From the NCBI RefSeq assembly GCF_008974265.1, contig NZ_BKZW01000003.1, positions 124,001 through 188,000 on the forward strand: DNA of 64,000 nucleotides. The letters are read 5' to 3'. The position numbers were made by a program, and so were the translations under genes. The DNA is from Dictyobacter vulcani (GTDB lineage Bacteria > Chloroflexota > Ktedonobacteria > Ktedonobacterales > Ktedonobacteraceae). Under the pieces are notes generated by a model. The model had not been told where the DNA came from and searched no databases. It saw nothing but the letters and a program-made list of their open reading frames with translations. This document shows, piece by piece, positions 1 through 8,498 of the stretch. Position 1 is the stretch's first letter; every line of letters starts with the position of its first letter.

Positions 1-531
1 TGCCAGCGGATGATTGCTGGCAACCATGACCTGTAGTGGTTGGCGAAATAACTCTTTGACAACAATAACTTCTGAATGCACGCTGGGATTGAAAATCAGT
101 CCCAGATCTAGCTCGCCATGTTCGATGAGTGCGAGGAGTTCATCGGTTCGGCTGACGCGAACTTTGAGCTGGATGTGTGGATACCGTTGGTGAAAAATGG
201 GAAAGATGGTTGGTAGCAAGGCTGTGGTGAGTGGCTCGATACTACCAATCTGGATGATGCCATGCTCTCCATCCTGGAGACGGGCCATGGCCTGTTGTCC
301 CTGTTGCAATTGATCAAAGGCTTCCCGTACGTACGTGGCAAACTCCTGTCCTGCTGCGGTCAGGACTACACGTTGTTTGGTACGACGGAAGAGTTCGATG
401 CCCAGTTCGGCTTCCAGCGCGGCTATCTGCCGACTGAGGGCAGGTTGCGCGACCAGACAGATCTCAGCTGCTTTGCGAAAATTTTGCGTCTGTGCGGCGG
501 TCAGAAAATAGGTCAGTTGCCGTAGCTCCAT
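1..531 (-). CDS. LysR-family transcriptional regulator (partial, 3' end outside window)
   Basis: The minus strand is open from an ATG at 531 to the window edge, giving the first 177 residues. The N-terminus starts MELRQLTYFLTAAQTQNF and carries the LysR winged helix-turn-helix, with the recognition stretch AAEICLVAQPALSRQIAALE at about residues 22-41 and LFRRTKQRVVLTAAG after it. The start of the effector-binding domain (GIIQIGSIEPL, then DLGLIFNP) follows. It is transcribed away from leuC, an arrangement common for LysR proteins that control a divergent leuCD-type operon. That regulatory link is inference. The C-terminal part of the effector domain lies outside the window. Confidence 0.93.
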   Translation of the reverse strand, partial: MELRQLTYFLTAAQTQNFRKAAEICLVAQPALSRQIAALEAELGIELFRRTKQRVVLTAAGQEFATYVREAFDQLQQGQQAMARLQDGEHGIIQIGSIEPLTTALLPTIFPIFHQRYPHIQLKVRVSRTDELLALIEHGELDLGLIFNPSVHSEVIVVKELFRQPLQVMVASNHPLA

Positions 532-588
532 CTTTCTTTTTCTCCAGTGATGCCAATTGGTTATCAAGCCTGGCTAAAATAAGTATTA

Positions 589-607
589 GACATATCAATT
601 CTGTGTC
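589..607. promoter_or_regulatory. Candidate LysR-type operator between lysR and leuC
   Basis: The divergent intergenic region holds GACA and TGTC half-sites separated by 11 bases (589-592 and 604-607). Short dyads with an 11-base core are the usual form of LysR boxes. Its position, about 60 bases upstream of the regulator and 140 upstream of leuC, is suitable, but short dyads also arise by chance. Confidence 0.35.
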
Positions 608-746
608 ATTATACTGCACTTAATAACAGCACTGCTTACTGAACGGCATTTGATGACTATGCATGGAGCTTGCTGGCTTCTGGAAAGCGGTTGCTCTGAT
701 CTTTGTTTTGTCTGGAGGACATTGATAGTCAAGAGAAGAGGTGCTT

Positions 747-2189
747 ATGGTAGCGGATAATCGTGCTGTGGAAGGGCAGCAGAGACATCCACGAACCCTG
801 TTTGAAAAAATTTGGGACGCTCATGTTGTGAAGAACCAGCCCGGTGAGGCGACTCTTATCTATATTGATCGGCATCTTGTGCATGAGGTGACCTCTCCTC
901 AGGCCTTTGCGGGTTTACGTGCCGCTGGCTTGCCTGTACGCCGTCCAGATGCGACGATTGCGGTACTTGATCATAATATTCCTACCACGCAAGGTCGTCG
1001 TAAGCTGGATATTGTCGATACGGCGATCAGTACAACGATTACTACTCTGGAACAAAATACCCGTGATTTTGGACTGACGCTTTTTGATATGCAGGATTCG
1101 CGCCAGGGTATTGTGCATATTATTGGACCTGAGCAGGGTATTACCTTGCCTGGTATGACCATCGTCTGCGGCGATTCCCACACATCCACCCATGGAGCCT
1201 TTGGGGCGCTGGCCTTTGGTATCGGGACCAGTGAGGTTGAACATGTGCTGGCGACCCAGTGTCTATGGCAGGAGAAGCCAAAGACGATGAATATTCAGGT
1301 TGAAGGTAAGCTCTCGGCTGGTGTTACAGCGAAGGATCTGGCTCTGGCTGTGATTGGAAAATTAGGGACCGGGGTCGGTACTAGTTATGCCATCGAGTTT
1401 AGCGGCTCTGCTATCCGGGCGCTGTCGATGGAGGGTCGCATGACGCTCTGTAATATGGCGATTGAGGCCGGAGCTCGTATGGGTATGGTTGCTCCCGATG
1501 AGACCACCTTTGCCTATATTAAAGATCGACCCTATGCTCCTAAAGGTGAACTATTTGAGCAAGCTGTAACCGCCTGGCGTGAGCTAGCCAGCGATCCAGA
1601 CGCAGTCTTTGATGCAGTTCATGAGATTACTGTGGATGATCTGGGGCCACAGGTTACCTGGGGGATCAATCCTGGCATGGTCATTGATGTCAGCCAGAGT
1701 GTGCCAGATCCTGCTGCCCAGACTGATCCGCTGGCGCGTCAGAGCTATGAGCGAGCTTTACAGTATATGGGTTTACAGGCAGGACAGAAGATTACAGATA
1801 TTCAAGTGGATACTGTCTTTATTGGTTCCTGTACCAATTCGCGGCTGGACGATTTGCGTATGGCGGCACAGTATATTAAAGGGAAGCATGTGGCTCCCAA
1901 TGTTCGTGCGCTGGTCGTGCCAGGTTCAATGAATGTGCGCCGTATGGCTGAGGAAGAGGGGCTGGCCGCTATTTTCCGCGAGGCGGGCTTTGAATGGCGC
2001 GAGGCTGGCTGTAGTATGTGTATCGCGATGAACGGTGATCGGCTGAGCGAAGGCGAACGCTGTGCTTCTACCAGCAATCGTAACTTTGAGGGTCGCCAGG
2101 GTCGTGGTGGACGCACCCATCTGGTCAGTCCTGCCATGGCTGCCGCCGCTGCGGTGACCGGCCATTTTGTTGATATTCGCGAGTGGTAG
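747..2189 (+). CDS. leuC: 3-isopropylmalate dehydratase large subunit
   Basis: LeuC binds the [4Fe-4S] cluster of isopropylmalate isomerase, which converts 2- to 3-isopropylmalate in leucine synthesis. The 480-residue protein has the aconitase-family signatures VCGDSHTSTHGAFGALAFGIGTSE cut here at GDSHTSTHGAFG, then FIGSCTNSR and CSMCIAMN. The cluster ligands are Cys362, Cys422 and Cys425. The length is close to the bacterial norm of about 465-475. The ATG at 747 is preferred over the in-frame GTG at 741, because the purine-rich AAGAGG just upstream then has usable spacing. leuD follows 22 bases downstream, so the two are probably one operon. No leuA or leuB is in the window. Confidence 0.97.
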   Translation: MVADNRAVEGQQRHPRTLFEKIWDAHVVKNQPGEATLIYIDRHLVHEVTSPQAFAGLRAAGLPVRRPDATIAVLDHNIPTTQGRRKLDIVDTAISTTITTLEQNTRDFGLTLFDMQDSRQGIVHIIGPEQGITLPGMTIVCGDSHTSTHGAFGALAFGIGTSEVEHVLATQCLWQEKPKTMNIQVEGKLSAGVTAKDLALAVIGKLGTGVGTSYAIEFSGSAIRALSMEGRMTLCNMAIEAGARMGMVAPDETTFAYIKDRPYAPKGELFEQAVTAWRELASDPDAVFDAVHEITVDDLGPQVTWGINPGMVIDVSQSVPDPAAQTDPLARQSYERALQYMGLQAGQKITDIQVDTVFIGSCTNSRLDDLRMAAQYIKGKHVAPNVRALVVPGSMNVRRMAEEEGLAAIFREAGFEWREAGCSMCIAMNGDRLSEGERCASTSNRNFEGRQGRGGRTHLVSPAMAAAAAVTGHFVDIREW

Positions 2190-2211
2190 TTGAGAGGAGA
2201 TTCAAGAAGAT

Positions 2212-2844
2212 ATGCAACCATTTACGACGCATAGCGGTCTGGTGATGCCATTGGATCGCGTAAATGTGAATACGGATGAGATTTTACCAGCTCGCTTCCT
2301 TAAAACCATTAAACGAACAGGCCTGGCTGAGGCCTTGTTTGCCAACTGGCGTTATCTGGACGAGGAGCAGACGCCGAATCCAGCTTTTGTGTTGAATGAG
2401 GTTCGTTATCAAGATGCAAGCATCCTGGTGGCGGGTGACAATTTTGGTTGTGGTTCCTCGCGTGAACATGCACCCTGGGCGCTGGCCGAGTATGGCTTTC
2501 GCGCTATTATTGCTCCCAGTTTCGCGGATATTTTCTATAATAACTGCTTCAGTAATAGTATTCTTCCGATTGTGTTTGCTGAAGATATTGTGAATGGATT
2601 TCTCCGCGAGATCGAGGCCAATCCAGGTTATCGTTTAACGATCGACCTTGCCGCCCAGACCGTGACGCGTCCCAATCAAGATGTCCTGCGTTTTGAAATC
2701 GATGCTTTCCGTAAGGAACGTCTGTTGAAGGGACTTGATATGGTTGGCTGGACATTGCAGGCGAGGGATGACATTACTCGCTATGAGCAGCGCCGCCAGC
2801 AGGAGGCTCCCTGGTACTTTTCCAATACCGTGGCGACACAGTAA
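2212..2844 (+). CDS. leuD: 3-isopropylmalate dehydratase small subunit
   Basis: LeuD is the swivel-domain partner of LeuC in the isomerase heterodimer. The 210-residue protein has the expected start (LVMPLDRVNVNTDEILPARFLK), here cited only as VNTDEILPARFLK, and the substrate-binding loop FGCGSSREHAPWAL at about residues 78-91. An AGAGGAG ribosome-binding site lies upstream of ATG 2212. The gene ends just before a strong inverted repeat that terminates the leuCD unit. Confidence 0.97.
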   Translation: MQPFTTHSGLVMPLDRVNVNTDEILPARFLKTIKRTGLAEALFANWRYLDEEQTPNPAFVLNEVRYQDASILVAGDNFGCGSSREHAPWALAEYGFRAIIAPSFADIFYNNCFSNSILPIVFAEDIVNGFLREIEANPGYRLTIDLAAQTVTRPNQDVLRFEIDAFRKERLLKGLDMVGWTLQARDDITRYEQRRQQEAPWYFSNTVATQ

Positions 2845-2850
2845 TATCGT

Positions 2851-2903
2851 CTCCCCAAAAACGACCTCCTCGCTTTCGTATTCGAGGGGTCGTTTTTGGG
2901 GAG
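2851..2903. terminator. Hairpin terminator between leuD and the SIS-domain gene
   Basis: Perfect arms CTCCCCAAAAACGACC (2851-2866) and its complement (2888-2903) flank a loop of about 20 bases. Runs of A and T inside the arms make it usable on both strands. It sits between two convergent genes, leuD (+) and the SIS gene (-), so it is most likely a shared bidirectional terminator. Confidence 0.85.
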
Positions 2904-2914
2904 CTAACAACAGT

Positions 2915-3949
2915 TTAACGAGTCAGCGTAATTTTGTTCAATCCACGTGGAGTATCGGGCTCCAGACGCTTACTCAGGGTCAGGTGGAGTCCGAAGAGTT
3001 GTCCTGGAATAATAGCCGCGAGGGGACTGAGCCATTCGGGAACACCAGCTGGAATGGCAAAGCGTGTCTGGGCAAGCTCCAGGGCGTCTTCAGCATCGGA
3101 AATAATTAATAGCTCGGCCTGACGTTTCTGTAGCTCCTTAGCCAGTTCAAGCATGTCGGGAAAGGTAGCTCCAGTCGGCATGGCCAGAAGGGTAGGGAGT
3201 CCTTCTTCAATCGTCGCGATCGGACCATGACGAAAATCGGCGGAAGAGTAGGCTGTAGCCATGATGTAGGTTAGTTCTTTTAATTTCAGCGCCAGCTCGA
3301 ACGCGGTAGCATAGTTATAGCCACGGCCTACCACGACACACTGATTCATATAGCGGTAGCGCTCCGCACGCTGAGCGATCTCACCCGCGCCCTTTAAGGT
3401 TTGCGCAATAGTTGCTGGCATGTGTTGTAGTTCACTCAAGCGCTGCGGATCTTCATTCCAGGCGGCTGCGAAGAGCATCATAATGGCTAACTGGGCTGTA
3501 TATGTCTTGGTGGCGGCCACACTGCGCTCCTGACCGGCATGTAGCTCAACCACATGATCGGCAACTTTAGCCAGAGCTGAATTGCCATCGTTGGTGATCG
3601 CGATCGTAGGCCGTCCCTGCCGTTTGCCTTCTTCAAGTACAGCCACGATGTCCGGAGATTGGCCGGACTGAGAAATACCGACTACGAGGGCGTTATTCAT
3701 GCGTGGAGGGGTCGCATACAACGTTTGCAAAGAAGGAGCCGCCAGGGCAATCGGATAACGTGCCATGGTGGCCCAGGCGTATTTCGCATAGGTAGCAGCA
3801 TGATCTGATGAACCACGGGCCGCAATCAAAATATAATCAAATGCAGGCAGTTGTGCCACTATTTTTTTAACGTGCTCTGTCTCTTTATCCAGAAGGTGTG
3901 CAATCACCTCTGGCTGACTATGGATTTCCTGCTCCAATAATGACGACAT
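2915..3949 (-). CDS. SIS-domain sugar-phosphate isomerase/deaminase, GlmS C-terminal-like
   Basis: The 344-residue protein is homologous to the two-SIS isomerase half of glucosamine-6-phosphate synthase. It lacks the N-terminal glutaminase domain. Visible motifs are AARGSSDHAATYAKY, GISQSGQSPDIVAVLEEG and a second SIS domain with GRGYNYATAFELALKLKE and AYSSADFRHGPIA. Stand-alone proteins of this kind are often glucosamine-6-phosphate deaminases (NagB-II) or AgaS-type enzymes, so it may work in amino-sugar catabolism. The exact substrate cannot be read from sequence. The start at 3949 is chosen because GGAGG lies 4-5 bases upstream; an in-frame ATG at 3988 has no such site. Confidence 0.88.
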   Translation of the reverse strand: MSSLLEQEIHSQPEVIAHLLDKETEHVKKIVAQLPAFDYILIAARGSSDHAATYAKYAWATMARYPIALAAPSLQTLYATPPRMNNALVVGISQSGQSPDIVAVLEEGKRQGRPTIAITNDGNSALAKVADHVVELHAGQERSVAATKTYTAQLAIMMLFAAAWNEDPQRLSELQHMPATIAQTLKGAGEIAQRAERYRYMNQCVVVGRGYNYATAFELALKLKELTYIMATAYSSADFRHGPIATIEEGLPTLLAMPTGATFPDMLELAKELQKRQAELLIISDAEDALELAQTRFAIPAGVPEWLSPLAAIIPGQLFGLHLTLSKRLEPDTPRGLNKITLTR

Positions 3950-4215
3950 ATATCCTCCAAATAATCTACTCGCTAACAATGCAGACACACTCTAAGTAAC
4001 TATATCATAAATCTGGTATAGTGGTCTAGATGACTTGAACACGAGTGGAAAGTAACAACTATCCTGAAAAATGCGGCGTGTAAATTGCTTTATTATGAGC
4101 ATAAAAGTACTTATCTGTTTCTATGTTATGCGTTATGGTTTCATATGTGCTATAGTGATGGTGATCGTGCCAGATTCTTATACACGTAACGTCTACCGAT
4201 TATGAGGAGCGAGCT

Positions 4216-5922
4216 ATGTCATTAGACGGGATGTACCTCGGTCGTTATCATTTGTTGCATGTGTTGGGAAGTGGTGGTATGGGTGAGGTATATTTGGCAG
4301 ATGACACTCGGATTAAAAGACATGTAGCGGTAAAGGTTGTACGCAATGATGCACCTATGCTGCATGTCGCGGAAGCTATCCAGAGGTCGACGCAGCTTTT
4401 TGAGCGGGAAATGCATGCCATCGCTAGTTTAGACCATCCTGCGATTCTGCCGCTTTTTGATTATGGCGAGCAGGAGGTGAATGGGACCACCATCACGTAT
4501 ATGGTGATGCCTTATCGCTCAGAAGGTTCTCTTTATCAGTGGATGCAGACTCGTAACGATGGGCAGTTGTTGCCTCTTGCTGATGTGGCGCGTTTTATTG
4601 AGCAGGCGGCCAGTGCCTTACAGCATGCGCACAATCAGGGTATTGTGCACCAGGATGTGAAGCCCGATAATTTTCTTTTGCGAATCCGGCCAGAGCAACC
4701 AGCACAGCCAGATCTCCTCCTGGCCGATTTTGGTGTGGCACGCTCACTGTCAGGAACTTCCCATTCTACCCAGACCATTCGCGGGACGCTCATGTACATG
4801 GCTCCAGAGCAATGGGACGGTCATCCGGTGCTGGCGTCGGATCAATATGCTCTGGCAATTATGGCTTATGAATTGCTGGTTGGCTATCCACCTTTTGATG
4901 GCAGGCCTGGCACCATTATGTATAAACATCTGTCGCAGCATCCCGATCCACCCTCCAGCCGTAATCCTGCTCTTCCCACCTCGGTCGATACTGTACTGTT
5001 AAAGGCCCTGGCCAAGCGACCGGAGGAACGTTTCAATTCAGTTACTGATTTTGCTCGGGCGTTCCGACAGGCGCTGCAAACGGTTCCTGGCGGTGTCCAG
5101 ATGAGTAGCGCATTGCCTGGTTTGTCTGTTCCGCAGAGTGGCGCTTTACGACATGTAACTCCCCTGGACCATAGTGCTCCCACTATTGCTGCTCCGCCAG
5201 GACAACGTGCGCGTCCGACTCGGCCCCAGATCGCGCCATTGCCGCCTCGCCGTGCTCCGCTGGCACATGATTTTTTTGCTCGTAAGACAACTTTACTGAC
5301 GCTTTTGATTCTGGTCTTTTTGTTGGGGGGCGTTGGCTGGGTGTATGCCTTTACGTTAAGTCATCCATCGAACGGTTTAGATGTATTTGCTCACGTTGAC
5401 ACTTCAGCCACACGGACGGCGGTGGCGAAATCTTTACATAGTATGCGAGCTACCCAGACAGCAGTGGCACAGCAGGCGGCTACTGCGACTGCGCGGGCGC
5501 AGGCTCATCTCCAGGCGACGAGTACAGCGCTGGCACGCCAGCATGTGGCTGCTACAAGTACTGCGGTTGCCAATGCGCAACTCTTACAGGCCAATCAAAC
5601 CTCTTTTACGAACCTGGCGGGTTGCTCTACCATGGGTGCTGATATGGCGACCTGTCCCGTTACCTTAACGAATCGTAGCGATACGGATGAAAACTGGTAT
5701 GCGACCTCAGATCGTCCCTCGTATCTAGGCGTTATCGCTACACGCGATGGTGATGATAACCAGGGGACGGTAGGGGCACAGGATACACAAAAGGTTGATG
5801 TGGAGGTTTCTCTCCTGTGCTTTCAGTCGGATTTTGGTGATACAACCGCTAAAACCGCCCATTTCACGATTCAGGCTCCTCATAATGCTATTCCAATCAC
5901 CGTCACCTGGAAGTGTCAGTAG
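4216..5922 (+). CDS. PknB-type transmembrane Ser/Thr protein kinase
   Basis: This 568-residue protein has a complete Hanks-type kinase domain: glycine loop GSGGMGEV (about 18-25), VAVKVV Lys40, catalytic HQDVKPDN (His145, Asp147), DFGVAR (Asp174) and APEQWDG. It should phosphorylate Ser/Thr in the cytoplasm. A proline-rich linker leads to one membrane helix at about 358-380. An outside segment rich in Thr/Ala/Gln follows (ATRTAVAKSL, QTAVAQQAATATARAQ), then a small Cys-containing domain (GCSTMGADMATCPVTL). Such linkers are common in Chloroflexota receptor kinases. GAGGAG precedes ATG 4216. It stands alone, with SIS and MraY-like genes on the opposite strand, so its signal is unknown. Confidence 0.95.
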   Translation: MSLDGMYLGRYHLLHVLGSGGMGEVYLADDTRIKRHVAVKVVRNDAPMLHVAEAIQRSTQLFEREMHAIASLDHPAILPLFDYGEQEVNGTTITYMVMPYRSEGSLYQWMQTRNDGQLLPLADVARFIEQAASALQHAHNQGIVHQDVKPDNFLLRIRPEQPAQPDLLLADFGVARSLSGTSHSTQTIRGTLMYMAPEQWDGHPVLASDQYALAIMAYELLVGYPPFDGRPGTIMYKHLSQHPDPPSSRNPALPTSVDTVLLKALAKRPEERFNSVTDFARAFRQALQTVPGGVQMSSALPGLSVPQSGALRHVTPLDHSAPTIAAPPGQRARPTRPQIAPLPPRRAPLAHDFFARKTTLLTLLILVFLLGGVGWVYAFTLSHPSNGLDVFAHVDTSATRTAVAKSLHSMRATQTAVAQQAATATARAQAHLQATSTALARQHVAATSTAVANAQLLQANQTSFTNLAGCSTMGADMATCPVTLTNRSDTDENWYATSDRPSYLGVIATRDGDDNQGTVGAQDTQKVDVEVSLLCFQSDFGDTTAKTAHFTIQAPHNAIPITVTWKCQ

Positions 5923-5940
5923 TCTTTCATACATAATGCC

Positions 5941-5981
5941 ATGGTTCCCATACACACCCTTTCCTTGTGTATGAGAACCAT
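5941..5981. terminator. Hairpin downstream of the Ser/Thr kinase gene
   Basis: Arms ATGGTTCCCATACACA and TGTGTATGAGAACCAT pair over 16 bases with one mismatch and a loop of about 9. It lies 18 bases past the kinase stop and before the convergent MraY-like gene. A shared terminator is likely, although there is no long T run. Confidence 0.6.
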
Positions 5982-6051
5982 AGCAGCAGCGAGCGATGCG
6001 TGCTCGGACGCGAGCTGGTCGCAGCCATGAAAGCTGCCGCTACGGTACGAG

Positions 6052-7902
6052 TTAAGATTGTTCAGATGGGGTTTTGTTGTCGGGAACCAGTGCTTTCCAG
6101 GGACTGCCGGTTTCGCCGCTGTTGACTTCTTCCGCGCTGATTGGCTCATGCGGATTGGGCATATCGGCTGGTGGCAAGTTTCCGGTCAGGATTGGTTGGC
6201 GCTGTTCCTCGATCCTGGCTCTGAGCTGGTCGCGTTTCATTGGCTGGGTCTCATGTTTATCCAATGCCAGGCGATTGTCTACCTCGGCTAAAAGTCTGGC
6301 GATCTCAGGTCTGAGCAGGCGATTGCGCTCTGGAATACGATTCCATTGCGCCATGGCGGCTGGAAAATAGCCTGCGCGATAGCAGTAGAGTCCGAGCATG
6401 GCACGTGCATCAAAGATGGTCATGCGTTGAAAGAGTGCCATATCTTCAGTCGGTGTCTCGATTACATCTTCGCTGGCATCGATACTTTCGACATGATGAT
6501 AGAGTCTGATGCCCATGATACTTAATGGATATCCATAATAGAGGGCGAGACGCAGATGGCGGGTGCGCCCAGAGTTTGGCTGCTTGCCCACAAAGTAACA
6601 TTTGGACCAGGTGCCGCTAGACCAGATACCAGCCATCAGTACAAAGGCCAGAAAGCGAGCCAGATAGCGCTGCCAGCTGATCGTGTCGACCGAAATGAGT
6701 ACGCTCAGTACGGCGAAGACTGCGCCAAGCGTCCAGGCTGCGTAGACCAGGTGCTTGCGATTCCAACCGAGCAGGTCGAAGTGATGATGGAGCGGTGTGG
6801 CTAAAAATGGCAAAGGAAATTCAGTATGTGGGATAAAATCTCCGTTGTTGGCAAAGCGCAGAATCTTCATCCGTTTGCGATAGAATGGCGTGAGGATGCG
6901 CGTTGAGACAATCACGGAGAGTGCTTCCAGCACAAAGACGCCGCCAATAGTGGTCAGCAGTAAAATTTCATTGCGCGAGAAAAGGGCGATCATCGCCAGC
7001 AAGCCACCAAGCGCCAGGGCTCCGCTATCCCCCATATATATTTTCGCGCGCCTCTTGACACTGGCACTACGCCGGGCCGCCCAGGGAGAAGGCCAGTTCC
7101 AGGGCAGAAATCCCAGAGCGGCTCCCGCACAGATCAAACAGAGGACTTCCAGCACCAGACCTTCGGGATGGGTGATCAGGTCATCTAAACGGCCTGATAT
7201 GGCGATTGCCAGCGCCAGAGCAGCACTAAAGACCAATCCTCCAGCCAGTCCGTCAAAACCATCACTAAAATCGACCGAGACGGCGGTCGCTGTGCCTGTG
7301 AAACCTATCAGTAGAATTAAAAAGATAAACCAGCCAAAATAGGCAGCATGTGGAAATGTGACGCGACAGGGTAGGTCAACGGCTGATGGATTTCCACAGA
7401 TCAAGTTGCCCAGTAAAGGAAGATCTTTCCAGATGCTATATGATTCTTGTCCCGCAGAAAAGAAAAAGAAATAACAGACCGCTGCTACAACTGACACCAG
7501 GAAGACGCCAGAAAACTTGGCCGCTTCTGATAAACCTTTATTTCGATATACCTTGCGCCAATCATCCAGAAAACCAATAATGGCGTATCCGGCGGTAGCT
7601 CCCAATGCTATCAACAGCAGGTTCCATTGGTTTTGATCTAAATGCAGGAAATAGCCCGCACAGATACCTGTAATGATGATGGCGATAGTGAAGGCTGGCC
7701 CTCCCACCAGGGGAAGCTCAACTGTCTTGATTTCGCGTCCCACCGTTGGCATATCCATGCGGTGAGTACCGGGCTTATGTTCGCCACTGCGAAAAGTGGG
7801 GAAGAGCTTTTTGGCGATGCCACATAAAAGCAAACTTCCTGCCAGACAGGTGGCAAAGATGAGAAGTAGCCAGCCAACTTGTTCGAATTGTATTGCTTTC
7901 AT
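6052..7902 (-). CDS. MraY-family phospho-sugar transferase with long C-terminal extension
   Basis: The first 430 residues or so match phospho-MurNAc-pentapeptide transferase, which links the peptidoglycan precursor to undecaprenyl phosphate in the membrane. Family motifs are present: GFLDDWRKV (Asp-Asp), FSDGFDGLAGG, YMGDSGALALGG and PLHHHFDLLGWNR (the MraY triple His). About ten hydrophobic segments are visible. The protein is about 616 residues against about 360 normally. The extra 190 residues are soluble, with helix-rich TPR-like text (MLGLYCYRAGYFPAAMAQWNRI cited as YCYRAGYFPAAMAQW) and a charged tail. The start at ATG 7902 (MKAIQFEQVGW) resembles MraY better than the GTG at 7920; neither has a strong ribosome-binding site. 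It is far from any dcw cluster here, so it may be a second, specialised MraY. Confidence 0.85.
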   Translation of the reverse strand: MKAIQFEQVGWLLLIFATCLAGSLLLCGIAKKLFPTFRSGEHKPGTHRMDMPTVGREIKTVELPLVGGPAFTIAIIITGICAGYFLHLDQNQWNLLLIALGATAGYAIIGFLDDWRKVYRNKGLSEAAKFSGVFLVSVVAAVCYFFFFSAGQESYSIWKDLPLLGNLICGNPSAVDLPCRVTFPHAAYFGWFIFLILLIGFTGTATAVSVDFSDGFDGLAGGLVFSAALALAIAISGRLDDLITHPEGLVLEVLCLICAGAALGFLPWNWPSPWAARRSASVKRRAKIYMGDSGALALGGLLAMIALFSRNEILLLTTIGGVFVLEALSVIVSTRILTPFYRKRMKILRFANNGDFIPHTEFPLPFLATPLHHHFDLLGWNRKHLVYAAWTLGAVFAVLSVLISVDTISWQRYLARFLAFVLMAGIWSSGTWSKCYFVGKQPNSGRTRHLRLALYYGYPLSIMGIRLYHHVESIDASEDVIETPTEDMALFQRMTIFDARAMLGLYCYRAGYFPAAMAQWNRIPERNRLLRPEIARLLAEVDNRLALDKHETQPMKRDQLRARIEEQRQPILTGNLPPADMPNPHEPISAEEVNSGETGSPWKALVPDNKTPSEQS

Positions 7903-8252
7903 CTTTATGTCAACTCTCACGATTGATGTATAAAATAAAATATTTTGTCCAACGGGTTAGAGACGGCTACTTTGCTATATATGTAACTTTATCGCTGGAA
8001 ATTGGGAGAAAGGTACACTCATCCGGGCCTTCTACCTTCATCCTCTCCCCAATGCGCTACTGATAATTTCATTGTACTCTAGTATTACGTTTTTCAGAGC
8101 AAAAATTTGAGCATGTTTTTTTGTATAGCCAATATAGTAGAGAGAGAACCTGTTTAATATGTGTGTTCAGGATGAACGTATGGCAGGATGTCAGGCTAAG
8201 GAGCGGCCCAAAACATCTTTTTCAGGTGTAAATAACGTTATAGAAAGGCAAA
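7903..8252. other. Intergenic region, about 350 bases
   Basis: This divergent AT-rich spacer separates the MraY-like gene (-) from a small secreted protein gene (+). An imperfect inverted repeat (ATTGGGAGA near 8007 with TCTCCCCAAT near 8046) is the only structure seen. No convincing gene is present. Confidence 0.5.
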
Positions 8253-8471
8253 ATGCGCATGCGTACAATACTCTTGCGGCAAAGTTTGCTCTCAGCTTGT
8301 CTTGGTCTCTGCCTCGTCGCGACGCTCTCGTCAGGCATGGTACAGGCCCAGGCACTCAGTGATTTCATCAATACAGGTTTCCGTACCAATGATATCGCCG
8401 CCGCTAACCTGTATCTTGTCGGTTCAACCGTTGCCCACTATTTCTTGAATCTGTCAGGTTCCCAGTACTAA
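8253..8471 (+). CDS. Small secreted protein, hypothetical
   Basis: The 72-residue product starts MRMRTILLRQSLLSACLGLC, a typical signal peptide with a basic N-region, hydrophobic core and likely cleavage after VQAQA (about residue 33). The mature part of about 39 residues (ALSDFINTGFRTNDIAAANL) has no family I recognise. GAAAGG lies about 6 bases upstream of ATG 8253. The next gene is convergent on the other strand. The signal peptide and ribosome-binding site support a real gene, but the short length leaves doubt. Confidence 0.55.
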   Translation: MRMRTILLRQSLLSACLGLCLVATLSSGMVQAQALSDFINTGFRTNDIAAANLYLVGSTVAHYFLNLSGSQY

Positions 8472-8498
8472 ATGCAGATAACGGATTATAGTTGATGT

